Positions 22,930 to 33,780 are shown, counted from the stretch's first letter. The stretch is 64,000 nucleotides of DNA from Lepus europaeus (GCF_033115175.1 NC_084837.1:91384499-91448498); one strand, 5' to 3'. The notes: generated by a model from the letters alone, not told the origin. Numbers and translations: made by a program.

Positions 22930-23975
22930 CTGCCACATTAACACTGCAGGCTCCACACTTCCTTACTAATCCAGCGCCGAGCAAAGGGCTGCCGTTGTGG
23001 GTTTGGGTATCCAGGGGCACCCAGCTGGGACATCAGGCCAGGGCTGGGGCGCCCACTGTGACTCACTGTGCGACTCTGGGGAGGGAGCCCCTTCCCACCC
23101 GGTCTCCTCTGCAGGCTCCCTCCCGGGGACTCGTCCTTCTCAACAAAGCAGCAGAGCCGGAGCTCAGCCCCAGGCCTGGTTTCTGTGCTGGACAGCTGAG
23201 GATTCAGCGAACGCTTAGCTGATCAGTGTCAGGGAAACGTGAACGGCACCGAAGGGGCCGGCGAGCTGCCCAGAAACACCGGAAGCGTCACGTGTGCCTC
23301 TCGTGCGAATGCTCACGGAGCAGAGAGCCTACGTAAAGGCAGCCCACTTTTCTTCCCCTTGAAGTCCGAGACCGCAACCGTGCCTGAGCAGGCTGGCTTC
23401 ATAGCATCACCGGGTCTGGGCGGTGCGAGCTGGGCTTTGGCTGGGCGACACGCTCTGCTCCCAGAGCGCTCATTCTGCCCAAGTTCCTTCCCTCACACTG
23501 CTTTGGATTTTTTTTTAATGGCCCGTAGACTCCGGGAAGGGAGGCAAGGCAAGGCATGGAGCAGCTCACGGCTTATTAGATATAACACAGGGTGCACCCC
23601 AGAGCCTCCGTATTCCAGCACAGCCAGCGGCAAGTGAGTTGTCGGAGTCACAAAGAACACACACAGAGAGCGCCTTGGATGGAGGGAGGGGGGAACTGGC
23701 AGGCAGGAGATAACCCAGGCCCACGGAGGAGAGGCGTCCTCCCACTCGGGGCCTCCCAGTAGATGCTGCTGGGGGAACCCCACTTCTCGACGGCCCCCGA
23801 GCCTTCATGCGCCCACCCTGGCACATGCCCAACATGGCCCTGGTTGTCCCGGGAACTCAGGACTCCATGGCTGGGTCTGCCTGGCAAGGAGGGAGCTCTC
23901 AGGAGGCAAAACCTGCTCCTTGTTTTGCAGAGCACCCCCTGGAAGCAAGAAAATTGGAAAGAGACAGCTGGGATG
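22930..23975. other. Unassigned sequence
   Basis: CpGs are somewhat frequent at 23225-23340 (gtgaacggcaccgaaggggccgg, gaagcgtcacgtg). No repeat or gene recognised. Confidence 0.4.
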
Positions 23976-23979
23976 GAGC

Positions 23980-24090
23980 CTTAACTATTTTAATAATGCT
24001 CGACACCATGGCTGTTGCTGGGAGATTAGCCGGCGAATGCAACGGTGTGTAATTTTTCCTAAGAATTCCATTAACAAAATCAAATGGGCA
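23980..24090. promoter_or_regulatory. AT-rich candidate element
   Basis: gccttaactattttaataatgc ... gattagccggcgaatgcaacgg ... cctaagaattccattaacaaaatc. Repeat-free; only 640 bp from the larger AT-rich block at 24720. Confidence 0.3.
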
Positions 24091-24297
24091 GCCGCAGGCA
24101 GGGGCGGTGGGGATGGGGAGCTCTCCAGAGGCGTCTTTGGGAGGCAGTTTCTAGGCGCAGACCCTCCACCTTGGGTGTGAGGCCCAGGCTCCCTGGGGCC
24201 TCTACCCCGCCCACCGCCCGTGGGGGAGTAAAGAGGCCGAGTAAAGAGATCGGTCTCTGTCCTGTGCCCCAGCGCCATACCTGTCCATCTCCAAAAC

Positions 24298-24415
24298 TCC
24301 GGGAGAAAGGGGCCATTGTGCCCACTTCTAAGATGAAAAAACTGAGTCTGGGACAAACTGTCATTGGTTTTAGGTCACACAGCTGTCAGTGAGAGAGCTG
24401 GAAATGGAGCGCAGG
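24298..24415 (-). repeat. MIR fragment
   Basis: tgcccacttctaagatgaaaaaactgag, tttaggtcacacagctgtcagtgagagagctgg. Confidence 0.75.
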
Positions 24416-24690
24416 GGGAGGGGCAGGTTGGAGACCCTCCCTTCTTTCCCCATGCCCCTCCCTCCAGTCTGCTTTGCTGCTGGAGTTGGCCCCGCACTGT
24501 CACTGTGGCCGGAAGCCCCTCAAGGGCTGGCTTCACCTCTCTGTCCCTCCGTCTGCACGAAGATGGCTCACCCACAAGTGGGTGTTCAAGACACACGCAG
24601 GGAATCAGACAGGCGGGGACCCTTGGACAAATGGTTTCCTTAACACACGTGGACTATCTCGGAGTCGTCCCTTGCCCTCATCCTGCAGTC

Positions 24691-24717
24691 TACACACACA
24701 CACACACTCACACACGC
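24691..24717. repeat. Short (CA)n
   Basis: tacacacacacacacactcacacacgc; near the left edge of the AT-rich block that follows. Confidence 0.9.
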
Positions 24718-24719
24718 CC

Positions 24720-25420
24720 CAAGCTTGCAAAATCTAATAGCAACCAGTTTAAAAACATACTAAAAACAGAAAATTTATGTAGCATGACCCAAATTGAATT
24801 ATACATTACAGCACTATAATTGATTTTTTAGAAGAGAGATTAAATTTATTTTATGCCTCACTAACTAACAGCTAGATTTACCTAATTGCTCCGAGTGCAG
24901 AGTTAGTATGATTCATTAAACGCCATCCATGCTTGGGTACACTGCACACTGAGTAAAACTCCCCGCTCGTGGCAATTAACGCCGAGCACCCGGGCCGCGC
25001 CAGTAATTGAGGAGAACAATGCCGCCTCGAGTTTGCCGTGGGTGTTTTATTAAGTTCTCGGAGCGAAACGAGACACTGTGCATTCTGGGAGAGCGGCCCC
25101 AGTGACTGCTGTGATGGGGAACGGAGGGGAAGAAAGGCCGGGAAGGCAACATGGAAGCTTTGATTCTGTTGTTGCTTAATTACATCAATCATAACAGTTC
25201 TTAAAAAAACCCAATCTCACCCGCGGCCGACAGCACGCAGGCAACCCGCCAGCCTCACAAAGAGTGGGTTTGGGTGGAATCGGGGAGCTTAGTAATTATA
25301 TACACATTATCAAAAGGTAGCAATTTAGGAAAACTGGAAAAATATGCTAATTTTGATGGCAAGAGAAAATTAGAACTCTCTGAACCATTTATTTATTAAT
25401 TATTATTATTAATAAAGAAC
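24720..25420. promoter_or_regulatory. AT-rich candidate conserved regulatory block
   Basis: About 700 bp without recognisable repeats and clearly richer in A/T than its surroundings. It is dense in homeodomain-type cores: caattaa at 24973-24979, taattga at 25004-25010, taatta at 25177-25182, and a Pbx-Hox-like atcaatca at 25184-25191. A Sox-like aacaat lies at 25015-25020. Such islands in GC-rich DNA are typical of conserved enhancers near developmental genes. No alignment was possible here, so conservation is inferred from composition only. Confidence 0.45.
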
Positions 25421-26184
25421 ACTTGTGAACGGCGTGTGTCCCCGGCGGAAGTGCGACTCCCTGTGTCACCATGCCCACACCGCTCCGCCCACGGCCAGAG
25501 CCGCGCCTGCCTGTTCCACAGTCACTCCCTGGCTCTCCCCGGCCGATCTGAGGGGACCCCGCAGCTCTGTCCCTGTCTCAGGTCCTTGCACGGCCACGTC
25601 CTCCACCCAAATCTCCGCGGAGACCGTGCCCACATTTTGGGGGTTGGTGCTGTCGGCTTTGGGAAGATGACAATGTCGGCCGTAGCTGGCATCTCCCAGG
25701 AATGAGCAATAGGACCAGGGCGGGGGCGGGGGAAGTGCCAGACACCAACCACGCTGCCGTGACACACACTTCTCCCTGCACCGGAGACACGAGTGGGCAT
25801 CTCGCAGCCCAGTGTTTCTGCTCTGTGCTTCATTCCACAGGTGCCCCAAGGTCCTGCCCCACACCCCGCTTTTGTCTTCAGCAGCCCAGAGCCAGTTTCT
25901 GTTGCTTGAACCCAAAGGGCAGCAAATGAGACCCCAGGCCGGAGAGACCTAACCCAAGGCAGCATGGGGCCTGCACTTTGGCCACTGTTGTATGCACCAA
26001 CCCTGTGCAGGATCCGGGTACTCGGGGGTGTTCGCAGAGGGCCAGGCCCCTCTGAAAGGTTTGGAAGTGGAGTTCCCAGGGGCAGCCTTTGTGAGAGGCC
26101 CAGAGGACGCCGCAGGTGGCCTCGCTCTACACAGAGCCGCACAACTGTCAGCTGCTGCACACGGCCTCGGGGAAGAGCTCTGTC

Positions 26185-26295
26185 GTTCGCAGATGGAGAA
26201 CTGAGTGAGCCCGGGGGGGATTTCAGTGACTTGCTCAAGGCCGCAGAGTTGAGCAAGTGCGGGCGTAAGACTCAAACCCCTTTCTGCACCTTGAA
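26185..26295 (-). repeat. MIR fragment
   Basis: agatggagaactgagtgagc, gtgacttgctcaaggccgcagag, cgtaagactcaaacccc. Confidence 0.65.
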
Positions 26296-26404
26296 GCCCT
26301 TCCTGCTTCGGCTTCTACTGCTCAGGAGGTAGTCCAGGCGGTCCCAGTGTGGGCGCCACTCTGGTGCTGCTCGGAGCATCTCACACCTTCTCGCCTCCCA
26401 CAGG

Positions 26405-26510
26405 GGTGTGTGTGCACATGTACGTGTTCACATGTGCATGTGTGTTCGTGTGTGCACATCTATGTGTGAGTGTGTGCATGTATGTGTGTGTGTCTACATG
26501 CGTGTGTGAG
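26405..26510. repeat. TG-rich tract inside duplicate B
   Basis: Imperfect alternating purine-pyrimidine tract (TG with TA and CG steps) at the outer edge of duplicate B. Such tracts can adopt Z-DNA and are recombination-prone. Confidence 0.85.
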
Positions 26511-27126
26511 ATGGGGTAGGGCACAGGCTGATCTTCTTTATCCCTCTGCTTTCGCAGGGCACGACCCCCGGGGATGTCCCCAGTGTCCCCAGTACAGCCC
26601 AGTGTCCCCAGTACCCCCTAGTGGCAGCGGCTCAGGAATGGCTAAGCTCCTTGGTAGGGACGACGATTCCTGGGACAGCCGTGCTCCCTGGTACAAAGGG
26701 CTCTCCCCACAGTAAGGGCAGGAGCCGGGGGGAGGGGTGCTGGCGTCCCGCCGTGTCCTGGTCCCTCTCCTCACTCAGAACCAGGATCTAGCACAGCCCG
26801 GGCTGGAGGCAGCAAGTGTGGGCCAGGCCATGACCCACAGGCGCCCCTGCCCGGGCCACCGGGAGACCCAGGGGCACAGCAGGGTCGGCGCTAGAGGGGG
26901 GTGCACCAGCCCCTTGGACCCACACAGCCCTTCAGGGCGGCCCGGCAGCCTCGCTCAGGTGGGGACTCTGAGGCTCCAATGCCCCAGACCAGAGACCCGC
27001 GGAGAGCAGCAGGAGCGGGGTCTGCATCTGGTCCTCGTGACTCACACGAGGCTGGGGTGCTTCCTCCAGGACGACCCTGGCCTCCCCTGCGGGCTCCCTG
27101 GGGCCGGGGTCCTCGTGGTCTGGCTG
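26405..27126 (+). repeat. Inverted duplicate copy B
   Basis: Partner of copy A (14228-14945), in the opposite orientation and about 12.2 kb away. It starts with a TG-rich tract (26405-26510) that corresponds to the CA-rich tract of copy A, then runs to about 27126 where similarity stops. Both copies keep a long open frame starting at the same Met (26737 here, 14616 in A). After roughly 85 shared codons the frames diverge through indels, so there is no sign of coding constraint. Confidence 0.85.
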
Positions 27127-27242
27127 AAGGGCTCTCAGTGGGGGACCTGGGAAGCGGAGGCTCAGGGTCCTGGCACTCTCCCATCCTCTCTCCGCTCTGC
27201 TCTCCGCTCAGCAGAGGACCCCACGCTATGAAAAGGACAGGG

Positions 27243-27519
27243 TTGGGGAAGGCATGGAGGAGCTACAGGATAAGCTGCTGTCGGACAAGGGTTTGAGTCC
27301 TGGCTGCCCCACTTCTCATCCAACTCCCTGCTAATGCACCTGGGAAAGCAGCGGAAAATGGCCCAAGCGCTTGGGCCCCTGCACCCACGTGGGAGACTCA
27401 CATGGAGTTCTTGGCTCCTGGCTGGGGAGTGAACCAGCAGATGGAAGTTACACCTTTCTCTTTCCTTCTGTCTCTGTCACTCTGCTTTCAAATACGTTAG
27501 TCTGAAAAATAACAACAAG
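27243..27519 (+). mobile_element. C-SINE, degenerate head
   Basis: gggtttgagtcctggctgcccc through agcagcggaaaatggcccaag to a short tail. aggacaggg flanks it at 27234-27242 and 27520-27528. A 40-base stretch after ggctcctggct is missing relative to other copies. Confidence 0.85.
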
Positions 27520-27659
27520 AGGACAGGGCAGTGAATGCCGGCAGGACAGGGGCGGGGAGGGATCACCTCCCGGCGGCTCACCTCTTCCTGGCATTACACT
27601 CTGGGCGCGGAGGCTTGTGGGAGTGCTCCCGCCTGGTGTGAGGGAGGGACCGTGTCCAT

Positions 27660-27728
27660 CCCGAGATTCAGACCAGGACACTGAAGCTCAGAGACATGCG
27701 GACGCTCAGACAGCAAGGCAGACCCTGG
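27660..27728 (-). repeat. MIR-like fragment
   Basis: gaccaggacactgaagctcagagac ... cagacagcaaggcagaccctgg; short and weak. Confidence 0.4.
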
Positions 27729-27958
27729 CTCGCCGCCGCCCCACCCCACCCCCCAGCCCCGTGGCCCCCAGGCCCCTGCCCTCCAGGACACTGCCTGCAG
27801 GCTGCCTGCCCCCCACAAGCCGTTCTTCCCTCTCTCCCACGCTGCCTGGGAGCACCCCTCCGCACTCCTGCCTGCCCCACCTAAACTGTCACTTCCACCT
27901 TCTCCTTTGCAACTTAGCTTTCCCAGAGTGAATATCATGATGAATATTATTTGCCTAA

Positions 27959-28210
27959 GGGACCAGCGCTGTGGCGCAGCGGGTAAAGCCACCACCTGCA
28001 GTGCCAGCATCCCATATGGGCACCGGGTTGAGTCTTGTCAGCTCCACTTCCCATCCAGCTCTCTTCTATGGCCTGGGAAAGCAGTAGAGATGGCCCAAGT
28101 CCTTGGGCCCCTGCACCCGCCTGGGAGACCCAGAAGAAGTTCCTGGCCCCTGGCTTCAGATCGGTGCAGCTCCAGCCATTGCAACTATTTGGCGACTAAA
28201 CTAGCGGATG

Positions 28211-28258
<48 letters not shown>

Positions 28259-28318
28259 CTCCTTCCCTCTCTGTGTAACTCTGACTTTCAAGTAAATAAA
28301 TAAATCTTTTCAAAAAAT
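27959..28318 (+). mobile_element. C-SINE with perfect 15-bp target-site duplication
   Basis: Starts gggaccagcgctgtggcgca and ends (CT)n, ccctctctgtgtaactctgac, aaataaataaatctttt. atattatttgcctaa lies on both sides (27944-27958 and 28319-28333). Full length and fairly young. Confidence 0.95.
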
Positions 28319-28614
28319 ATATTATTTGCCTAATTAACACACTGGCTGAGCACCGGGAAACATGCAAACAGGCTCTGTCGAGGAGGCGCTGGTTAAAACA
28401 GCCGCCTGTCTAACTAGATGGAAATTTCTTTATTCCTTGCCCTGTTTTAGCAGTGCCACTTCCTTCCCCCAGGTCCTCCTGCTGCCTCTCTATAGCTGAA
28501 GCAACCTGGATAGGGGCCACTCCCCTGGGCCTTGGAGCTGTTCACACCAGTTCAGGTTTGGGGCAGGGATATCTAGATATCCAAAGGTCTCTTCAAACAA
28601 GTCCTGTTGGAGTG

Positions 28615-28812
28615 GGCACCTAGGCTAGTGGGTAAGACACCAGCACCCACCTTGGAGTACCTGGGTTCCGTACCTTGCTCCAGCCCCCAGCTCTGGACTC
28701 CACCTTTCACCTGGGCCCAGCTGTAGCTGTTGTGGGATTTTGGGGAACTAATTTACAGGTAGGAGGTCTGTCTCTGTGTGACTCTTTGCCTCTCAAATAA
28801 ATAAAATGCTGT
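28615..28812 (+). mobile_element. Old C-SINE, internally deleted
   Basis: tgggcacctaggctagtggg head, ctttcacctgggcccagctgtagctgttg, tail cctctcaaataaataaaatg. The central 'gcccaagtgcttgggcccctg' block is lost. Confidence 0.7.
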
Positions 28813-28813
28813 T

Positions 28814-28844
<31 letters not shown>

Positions 28845-28848
28845 GCTC
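28813..28848. repeat. (GA)n after a C-SINE tail
   Basis: gagagagagagagagag passing into gcgagcgagcgag directly after the degenerate C-SINE at 28615-28812. Confidence 0.9.
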
Positions 28849-28934
28849 CTGGCTAACAGACAAGCAAAGCAAAACAGAAGCCCTAGATTCTCTCAGTCCA
28901 AGACCAAGCACGCTTAATGACAAGCACAGGGTCA

Positions 28935-29105
28935 GACAGCAGCGGTTGAGCACTTGCTGTACATCAGATGCTTGCAAACGTGTTCTTCTTTTATCTCCAT
29001 AGCAACCTCACAAATGAAGAGTCATTGCCACTTTGCACACGACAAAGCCGAGCTCCGGGAGACTGGCAAGGAGCAGAGGCTGGACGCGACCCAGGCACAG
29101 CCGGC
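28935..29105 (-). repeat. MIR
   Basis: ttgagcacttgctgtacatcag, tttatctccatagcaacctcacaa, ccactttgcacacgacaaagccgag. Covers 3' and core parts. Confidence 0.65.
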
Positions 29106-29109
29106 TCCC

Positions 29110-30210
29110 ACCCTGGTGTCTGCAGAGGCCTTCCTGCCCCTTCCTCCTTCTCTTTTCCCTCCTTCTCCCCAGCCACAGTTCTCCAAGAAATAGGAGGTGC
29201 TGACTGATGGCCGGGGTCCAGATGAGGCCAGGACTGTCCCGAGATGCCCTGAGTGGGGACCACGTGGAGCCTTGGGCCTCTCCCCGGGAAGGCAGGGGCC
29301 AAGATAAGGGAGGGGGCATGAGCACACTGCACTGAGAGGAGCGAGATCGGGGGCTGAGGGTTTTGGCCTGGAGGAGCCTAGCAGCGTGGACCCAGCTGGA
29401 GGCGGCGGCACGGGGCTCTGTTTCGGAGTTTGCCCTGTGCCGGGAAGCAGCCCCTCCTGGCTGGCAGGTGCCTTCACCTCCACACTCCACGGGGAAGACA
29501 CCGGGGCCCAGAGAGCTCCAGGATGAGGCCACACAGCCCTAAAGTGACTGCACTGCTTCCTATGGACAAATGCACAGGAGCCCAGGGGGCCCTGGAAGGG
29601 GAAGGGAGGTTAGAAGGGGTGGGATTCAGCTCGGGACAACAGCAAGGTAGGTCCTCACCACCCCAGGATGCAGTGGGCTCTTTGTCCATGGAGGAGTGCA
29701 AGGAGGGACTACAGGATGTCCCCGGGGGACCTGGGCACCACTGCACGTAGGAGCTGGGCTCTGCAGCCTCCGGCCTGGACCGGGCGGCAGAGCATTAGGG
29801 TGTGGCCTCAGCTTCCCCAGAGGCCGAGTTGCCCCACACTCACCCTGCGGGGGGTTCCACCCAGGCCCTGGGGACCCACTGGCTGCCAGGACCTGTCCAA
29901 TTTCACCTTAACTCTGGGATTCTTGTCCTGGGGGCATAAAAAGGAAGGGTCTGGGAGGGACGGCTGCCCCCACCCGCTCTACTCCTTCCACAAGATGACA
30001 CAACACACTGGGAAGCCGCTTCCTGGGCACGCCGGCGGGATGGCAGGCAGCCTGGGGCACCGGGAAGAGACCCGCGGGCATAGCTGGTGAGTTCATGGAA
30101 GAGCCTGACCCAGGTCGCTGGCGTTTGAGCCCTAAGGGGCATGGGGAGGGATCGCTGACCCACACACCCCTGCAGCTCTGGGGCTCCTGCCCCTGTTGCC
30201 TCTCTCCGGG
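29110..30210. other. Unassigned GC-rich sequence
   Basis: No recognised repeat. Several overlapping frames up to 174 codons on both strands without any family signature. Confidence 0.4.
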
Positions 30211-30214
30211 AGGA

Positions 30215-30400
30215 GGACTGTGGCTGTGGGTCTGAATCCCAGCTCTGCCACTTTGCCAGCTCCGTGACCTGGGCTTCATTTCTTAACCTCTCTGAACCTT
30301 TGTTTCTTGCTCAGTGAAAGGTGAGTGTGCCAGTGCTTCGAAAGATGGCTGTGAAGATGAAACGCCTTGAGCAAAGCACCACGGAGGTCAATGCTGTGGA
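30215..30400 (+). repeat. MIR
   Basis: gtctgaatcccagctctgccactttgcc, cgtgacctgggcttcatttcttaacctctctgaacc, then the 3' part with gtgaagatgaaacgccttgagc. Confidence 0.85.
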
Positions 30401-30819
30401 CGGGTCAGGTTCATAGGCGCCTTGCTGCCACACCGCGCTCGGGGCCATGTCCTCATCACCGAGAGAGGAGGGGCGGTCAGCTTTGCCTGGCCAAGGCTGG
30501 AAGATCCTTCCCAGAATTCCCAGCTGCCCTGCAGCACTGACATGCTCTGGTCTCGCTCGATGGATCTACAAGTGCTCCGGGAGCCAGCTTTGAACAATGG
30601 GCCTGGCGGTGTCTGGGCGCTTTCCAAAGCCCCGGAGCATGCTCGCCAGCGAACAGGCACAGGCCCCGCAGTCCTGCCGGTGGTTTCCGGCCACTGGTCT
30701 TCCTCCCCAGGAAGTCCAAGATGGGCAGGGAGCGCCATCAGAGACAGGATCAGCCTCATCCGACAGCGCCAGCCCCGCTCCGTCACCATGGAGCCCTCCC
30801 GCACGCAGACCAGGTGGTT

Positions 30820-31000
30820 TGCATTACCGAACCTGGAAAACTTTCCGCCAACAATGCATCTTTATTCTGTTGTTAATAGCGTGGCTCTTATTAGCATGTA
30901 TCTTTTCCCCTTCTGAATAACCTTTACATTTCCAAGCTGCATTTCTAATTAAGGCATTAATCCCTTGCTGGAATTTCTTGTTTTTCATAAGAGGCCCGGC
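30820..31000. promoter_or_regulatory. AT-rich candidate regulatory block
   Basis: attctgttgttaatagcg, cttattagcatgtatctttt, ctaattaag at about 30945 and an OTX/PITX-type taatccc at 30958-30964. Repeat-free, in GC-rich surroundings. Confidence 0.35.
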
Positions 31001-31429
31001 TGGCTGGCTGGCTGGCGTGAATGCAAGGGTCAGGGTGCCACTAGGTTGCACCCAGAGTGTCTTTCCACTGATCCTACAATTGGATCGCGACCCACAATGA
31101 GTTGATGAACTCTGGTCATAGACGCCAGTCTCAAGAGTCCAGAGCCTGCACCGGGCCTTTCCTTGCCCAAATCAAGCCGTTAGCCCCAGGGTTCTCGGAG
31201 AGCTCCTGGCTGGGCACCTTCAGTGGGGAGGTCAGGAAGGGTCCTCGCTGGGGTTTCCATGGAGGGCACCCCCTGCTCCTCTCTCGCTGTCCCCAGGGAG
31301 TGGGGTGAGGCTCACTTGTGGAGCCCTGGGCTTCTGTTTTGATCTGAACTGAATCCCCCAGACTCCAGCAAGGAAGTCCTAACCACCCCCTCCTGGGCCG
31401 TCAGAATTTGGGCATAGGGTGCTTGGTTA

Positions 31430-32075
31430 TCAATTGAAAGGCAAAGAGGGAGAAAGGGACAGAGACAGGCAGATAGACAGCGGCCATCAGCTGGTTCATG
31501 CCCAAGGACCTGCAGTAGCCACGGCTGGGTCAGATTGAAGCTAGGGCTGGGAACTCAGTCCAGATCTCCCACGTGAATGGCAGGAACCCAACTGCTTGAA
31601 TTGTCACCTGCTACTTCCCAGGATGTGCACTGGCGATAAGCTGGGATAAGAAGTGGGGCCAGGGGGCCGGCACTGTGGCACAACCGGTAAAAGCATCCCA
31701 AATGGGTACTGGTTCTAGTCCCAGCTGCTCCACTTCCGATCCAGCTCTCTGCTATGGCCTGGGAAAGCAGTAGAAGATGGCCCAAGTCCTTGGGCCCCTG
31801 CACCTGCCTGGGAGATCCAGAAGAATCTCCTGGCTCCTGACTTCGGATTGGTGCAGCTCTGACTGTTGTAGTCAATTGAGGAGTGAACTAGCGGATGGAA
31901 GACCTCTCTCCATGACTCTAGCTCTCTCTCTCTGTAACTCTGCCTTTCAAATAAATAAAATAAATCTTTTATTTTTTAAAAAAAGTGGAGCCAGGACTTG
32001 AGCCCAAGCAACCAGTTATGAGATGCAGGAGCCCCTAGAAGCATCGTAACTGCTAGGCCAAATGCCTGCCCCTGG
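31430..32075 (-). mobile_element. Old C-SINE, middle layer of nest
   Basis: Tail-side half at 31430-31663 (caattgaaaggcaaagagg ... ggatgtgcactggcgataa); head-side half at 31983-32075 (gtggagccaggacttgagcc ... caaatgcctgcccc). It is split by the young C-SINE at 31664-31982 and itself sits in the MaLR LTR. Confidence 0.82.
31664..31982 (+). mobile_element. C-SINE, innermost layer of nest
   Basis: Full-length copy from ggccggcactgtggcacaac to aaataaataaaataaatctttt. The 13-bp duplication aagtggggccagg (31651-31663) and aagtggagccagg (31983-31995) differs at one base. Confidence 0.93.
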
Positions 32076-32634
32076 ATATGGGGTCTGTACTGAGATAGTG
32101 ATGTTAACAGCAGGTTATCAGCCTAGGCCTTAGAAGAAGAAGACGTGGATGGACAATCATGTACAGAGAGTGAGGACCACGTGAGCATGGCCAGCCGCCT
32201 CCAAGCCAAGAAAGCAACCCTACCGGAACCTTGATCTCAGCCCTCCGGCCACTGGGATGGGGAGCGAATTAGCGAAGAAGCCCCTGTTTGTTCCACACCC
32301 TAAGCAGTGAGCTCTCAGAGGCTGGCCCCTCCCCTCGGGGGGCCTTTCAAGTACTCTGAGGGTCCAGGGCCGAGGGAGCCAGGATTCTGGTCCTCTGTCC
32401 TGAGTGCAGTGTGAGAGGCAGGGAGGGGTCACTTGTCTGTTTCTGTTAGCTCCTGCCCTCCAGGGTTAGCTTCTAGAGACAGGGATTCGGGTCCCTGTGG
32501 GTCCAGGCCAAGGCTCCATAGTTGTAGGTCTATAGGGCAGACACATACCCAGAGGCTTGTGGTCCATATCTCTTTCCTGCTGCCCCCTGGGGATCCCTCC
32601 TCTTTGCCTCCGCCCTGAGCAATCCTGTCTACCC

Positions 32635-32985
32635 AGCCAGCAAATATTGGCCCAGCACCTGTCCTGTGCATCTGATGAGAAAATGCAGAGCCAGCACTCA
32701 CAACCCCGCTCCTCAGAAAGCTCACAGTCCAGCAGGGAACCGAGAGAGCGAACTCACGGAATGATTTACAGCTACCATGATAAACCGGCAGTGCTGTCAG
32801 GGAAAAGACAGGGGCAGTGGGCTCACAGACTGAAGGAGGCGGGGGCATTGAGATGCACTCCACGAGGGGAGGGCACCAAGTGAGCTGAGACCTGGCCCGG
32901 GAAGAGCGTTCTTGGTAGAGGGGTCAGCTGCACCTGCCAAGTCCCTTTGACAGCAGGGAGCTGGGAAGCAAGCCCGAGGGGTGTG
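32635..32985 (-). repeat. L2 fragment
   Basis: agcaaatattggcccagcacctgtcc, tcagaaagctcacagtccagc, tgagctgagacctggcccggga and agagcgttcttggtagagggg follow the reversed L2 3' region over about 350 bp. Confidence 0.75.
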
Positions 32986-33245
32986 GGCACTGGACGAGGG
33001 GTTTGCTGGCAGGGGCGGGGGAGGCTAGGGGGAGAGGCAGGGCCATGGTGCTGGCCTCCGAGCCTGGGAGAGGTCGGGGCTGGGGCGTGTGTGAGGATAG
33101 CAAGGCATGTTTCACGTCTGCTCGGTGTGTCCCTGGGGGAATGCATGAGACTGTTGCCAGTCACCAGCTGCACAGGCACAATGGTTTGTCCCAGGACACT
33201 TGGAGCACATGCTGAGGGGGTGTGTGTGGTTAAGACCATGCTTTC

Positions 33246-33580
33246 TGGGGCGGGGGTTGTGGTGCAGTGGGTTAGGCTGTTTGTCTGCAGCGCCCACATC
33301 CCTCACAGCGCTGGTTTGAGTCCCGGCTGCTGCTCCACTTCTGACCCAGCTCCCTGCTAATGTTCCTGGGAGAGAAGCAAGTCCTTGGGCCCTTGCACCC
33401 TTGTGGGAGACCTGAAAGAAGCTCCTGGCTCTTGACTTCCGCCTTGCCCAGAGCTGGCTGCTGTGGCCATTTGGGGAGTGAACCAGTGCATAGAAGACCT
33501 CTCTCTCTCTCTCTCTCCCTCTCTCTCTCTCTTTCCCTCTCCCTGTAAATCTGCCTCTCAAATAAATAAATATTTTTAAA
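33246..33580 (+). mobile_element. C-SINE
   Basis: gggcgggggttgtggtgcagtggg head, ggtttgagtcccggctgctg, ccatttggggagtgaaccag, CT-rich run at 33499-33540, tail aaataaataaatattttt. A short deletion removed the 'agatggc' part before caagtccttggg. Confidence 0.9.
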
Positions 33581-33599
33581 AAAATCACCTGTCTTCTTC

Positions 33600-33747
33600 A
33601 GAATCCGTAAGCCTGTGTGTGCCTTTTCCACTGTCCGTGTTTGGACAGGGTTTCCCCTAGACTTTTTGGGTGTGGCTCACTCAGACTTCTGTGGGCTACC
33701 ACAGCACAGGCACGTTACTTCTCTGGCTCTGCCCTAGCCTGTGGAAT

Positions 33748-33780
<33 letters not shown>

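Larger units (their letters stand above)
31340..32305 (+). mobile_element. MaLR-type LTR, outermost layer of a three-layer nest
   Basis: The 5' piece (about 31340-31428) reads gatctgaactgaatcccccag...gaagtcctaaccacc. The 3' piece (about 32080-32305) holds ttagaagaagaagacgtgga, gccgcctccaagccaagaaa and accttgatctcagccctccgg. Both belong to one LTR in the same orientation. The gap between them is filled by an old C-SINE (about 31430-32075, minus), itself split by a younger one (31664-31982, plus). Confidence 0.6.

Noticed and set aside
22083..23222. 379-codon plus-strand frame, the longest in the window
   Set aside because: Its middle third is the TG minisatellite read as CVCMCSCVCV repeats; the rest has no domain. 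Minus and other plus frames are open over the same DNA.
25522..26256. 244-codon minus-strand frame
   Set aside because: Overlaps a MIR at one end and is unremarkable in composition; no family match.
26737..27231. Matching frames in the two inverted duplicates (also 14113-14616) as a possible duplicated gene
   Set aside because: Shared frame follows automatically from 97% identity. Indels break it after about 85 codons and nothing suggests selection on the protein.
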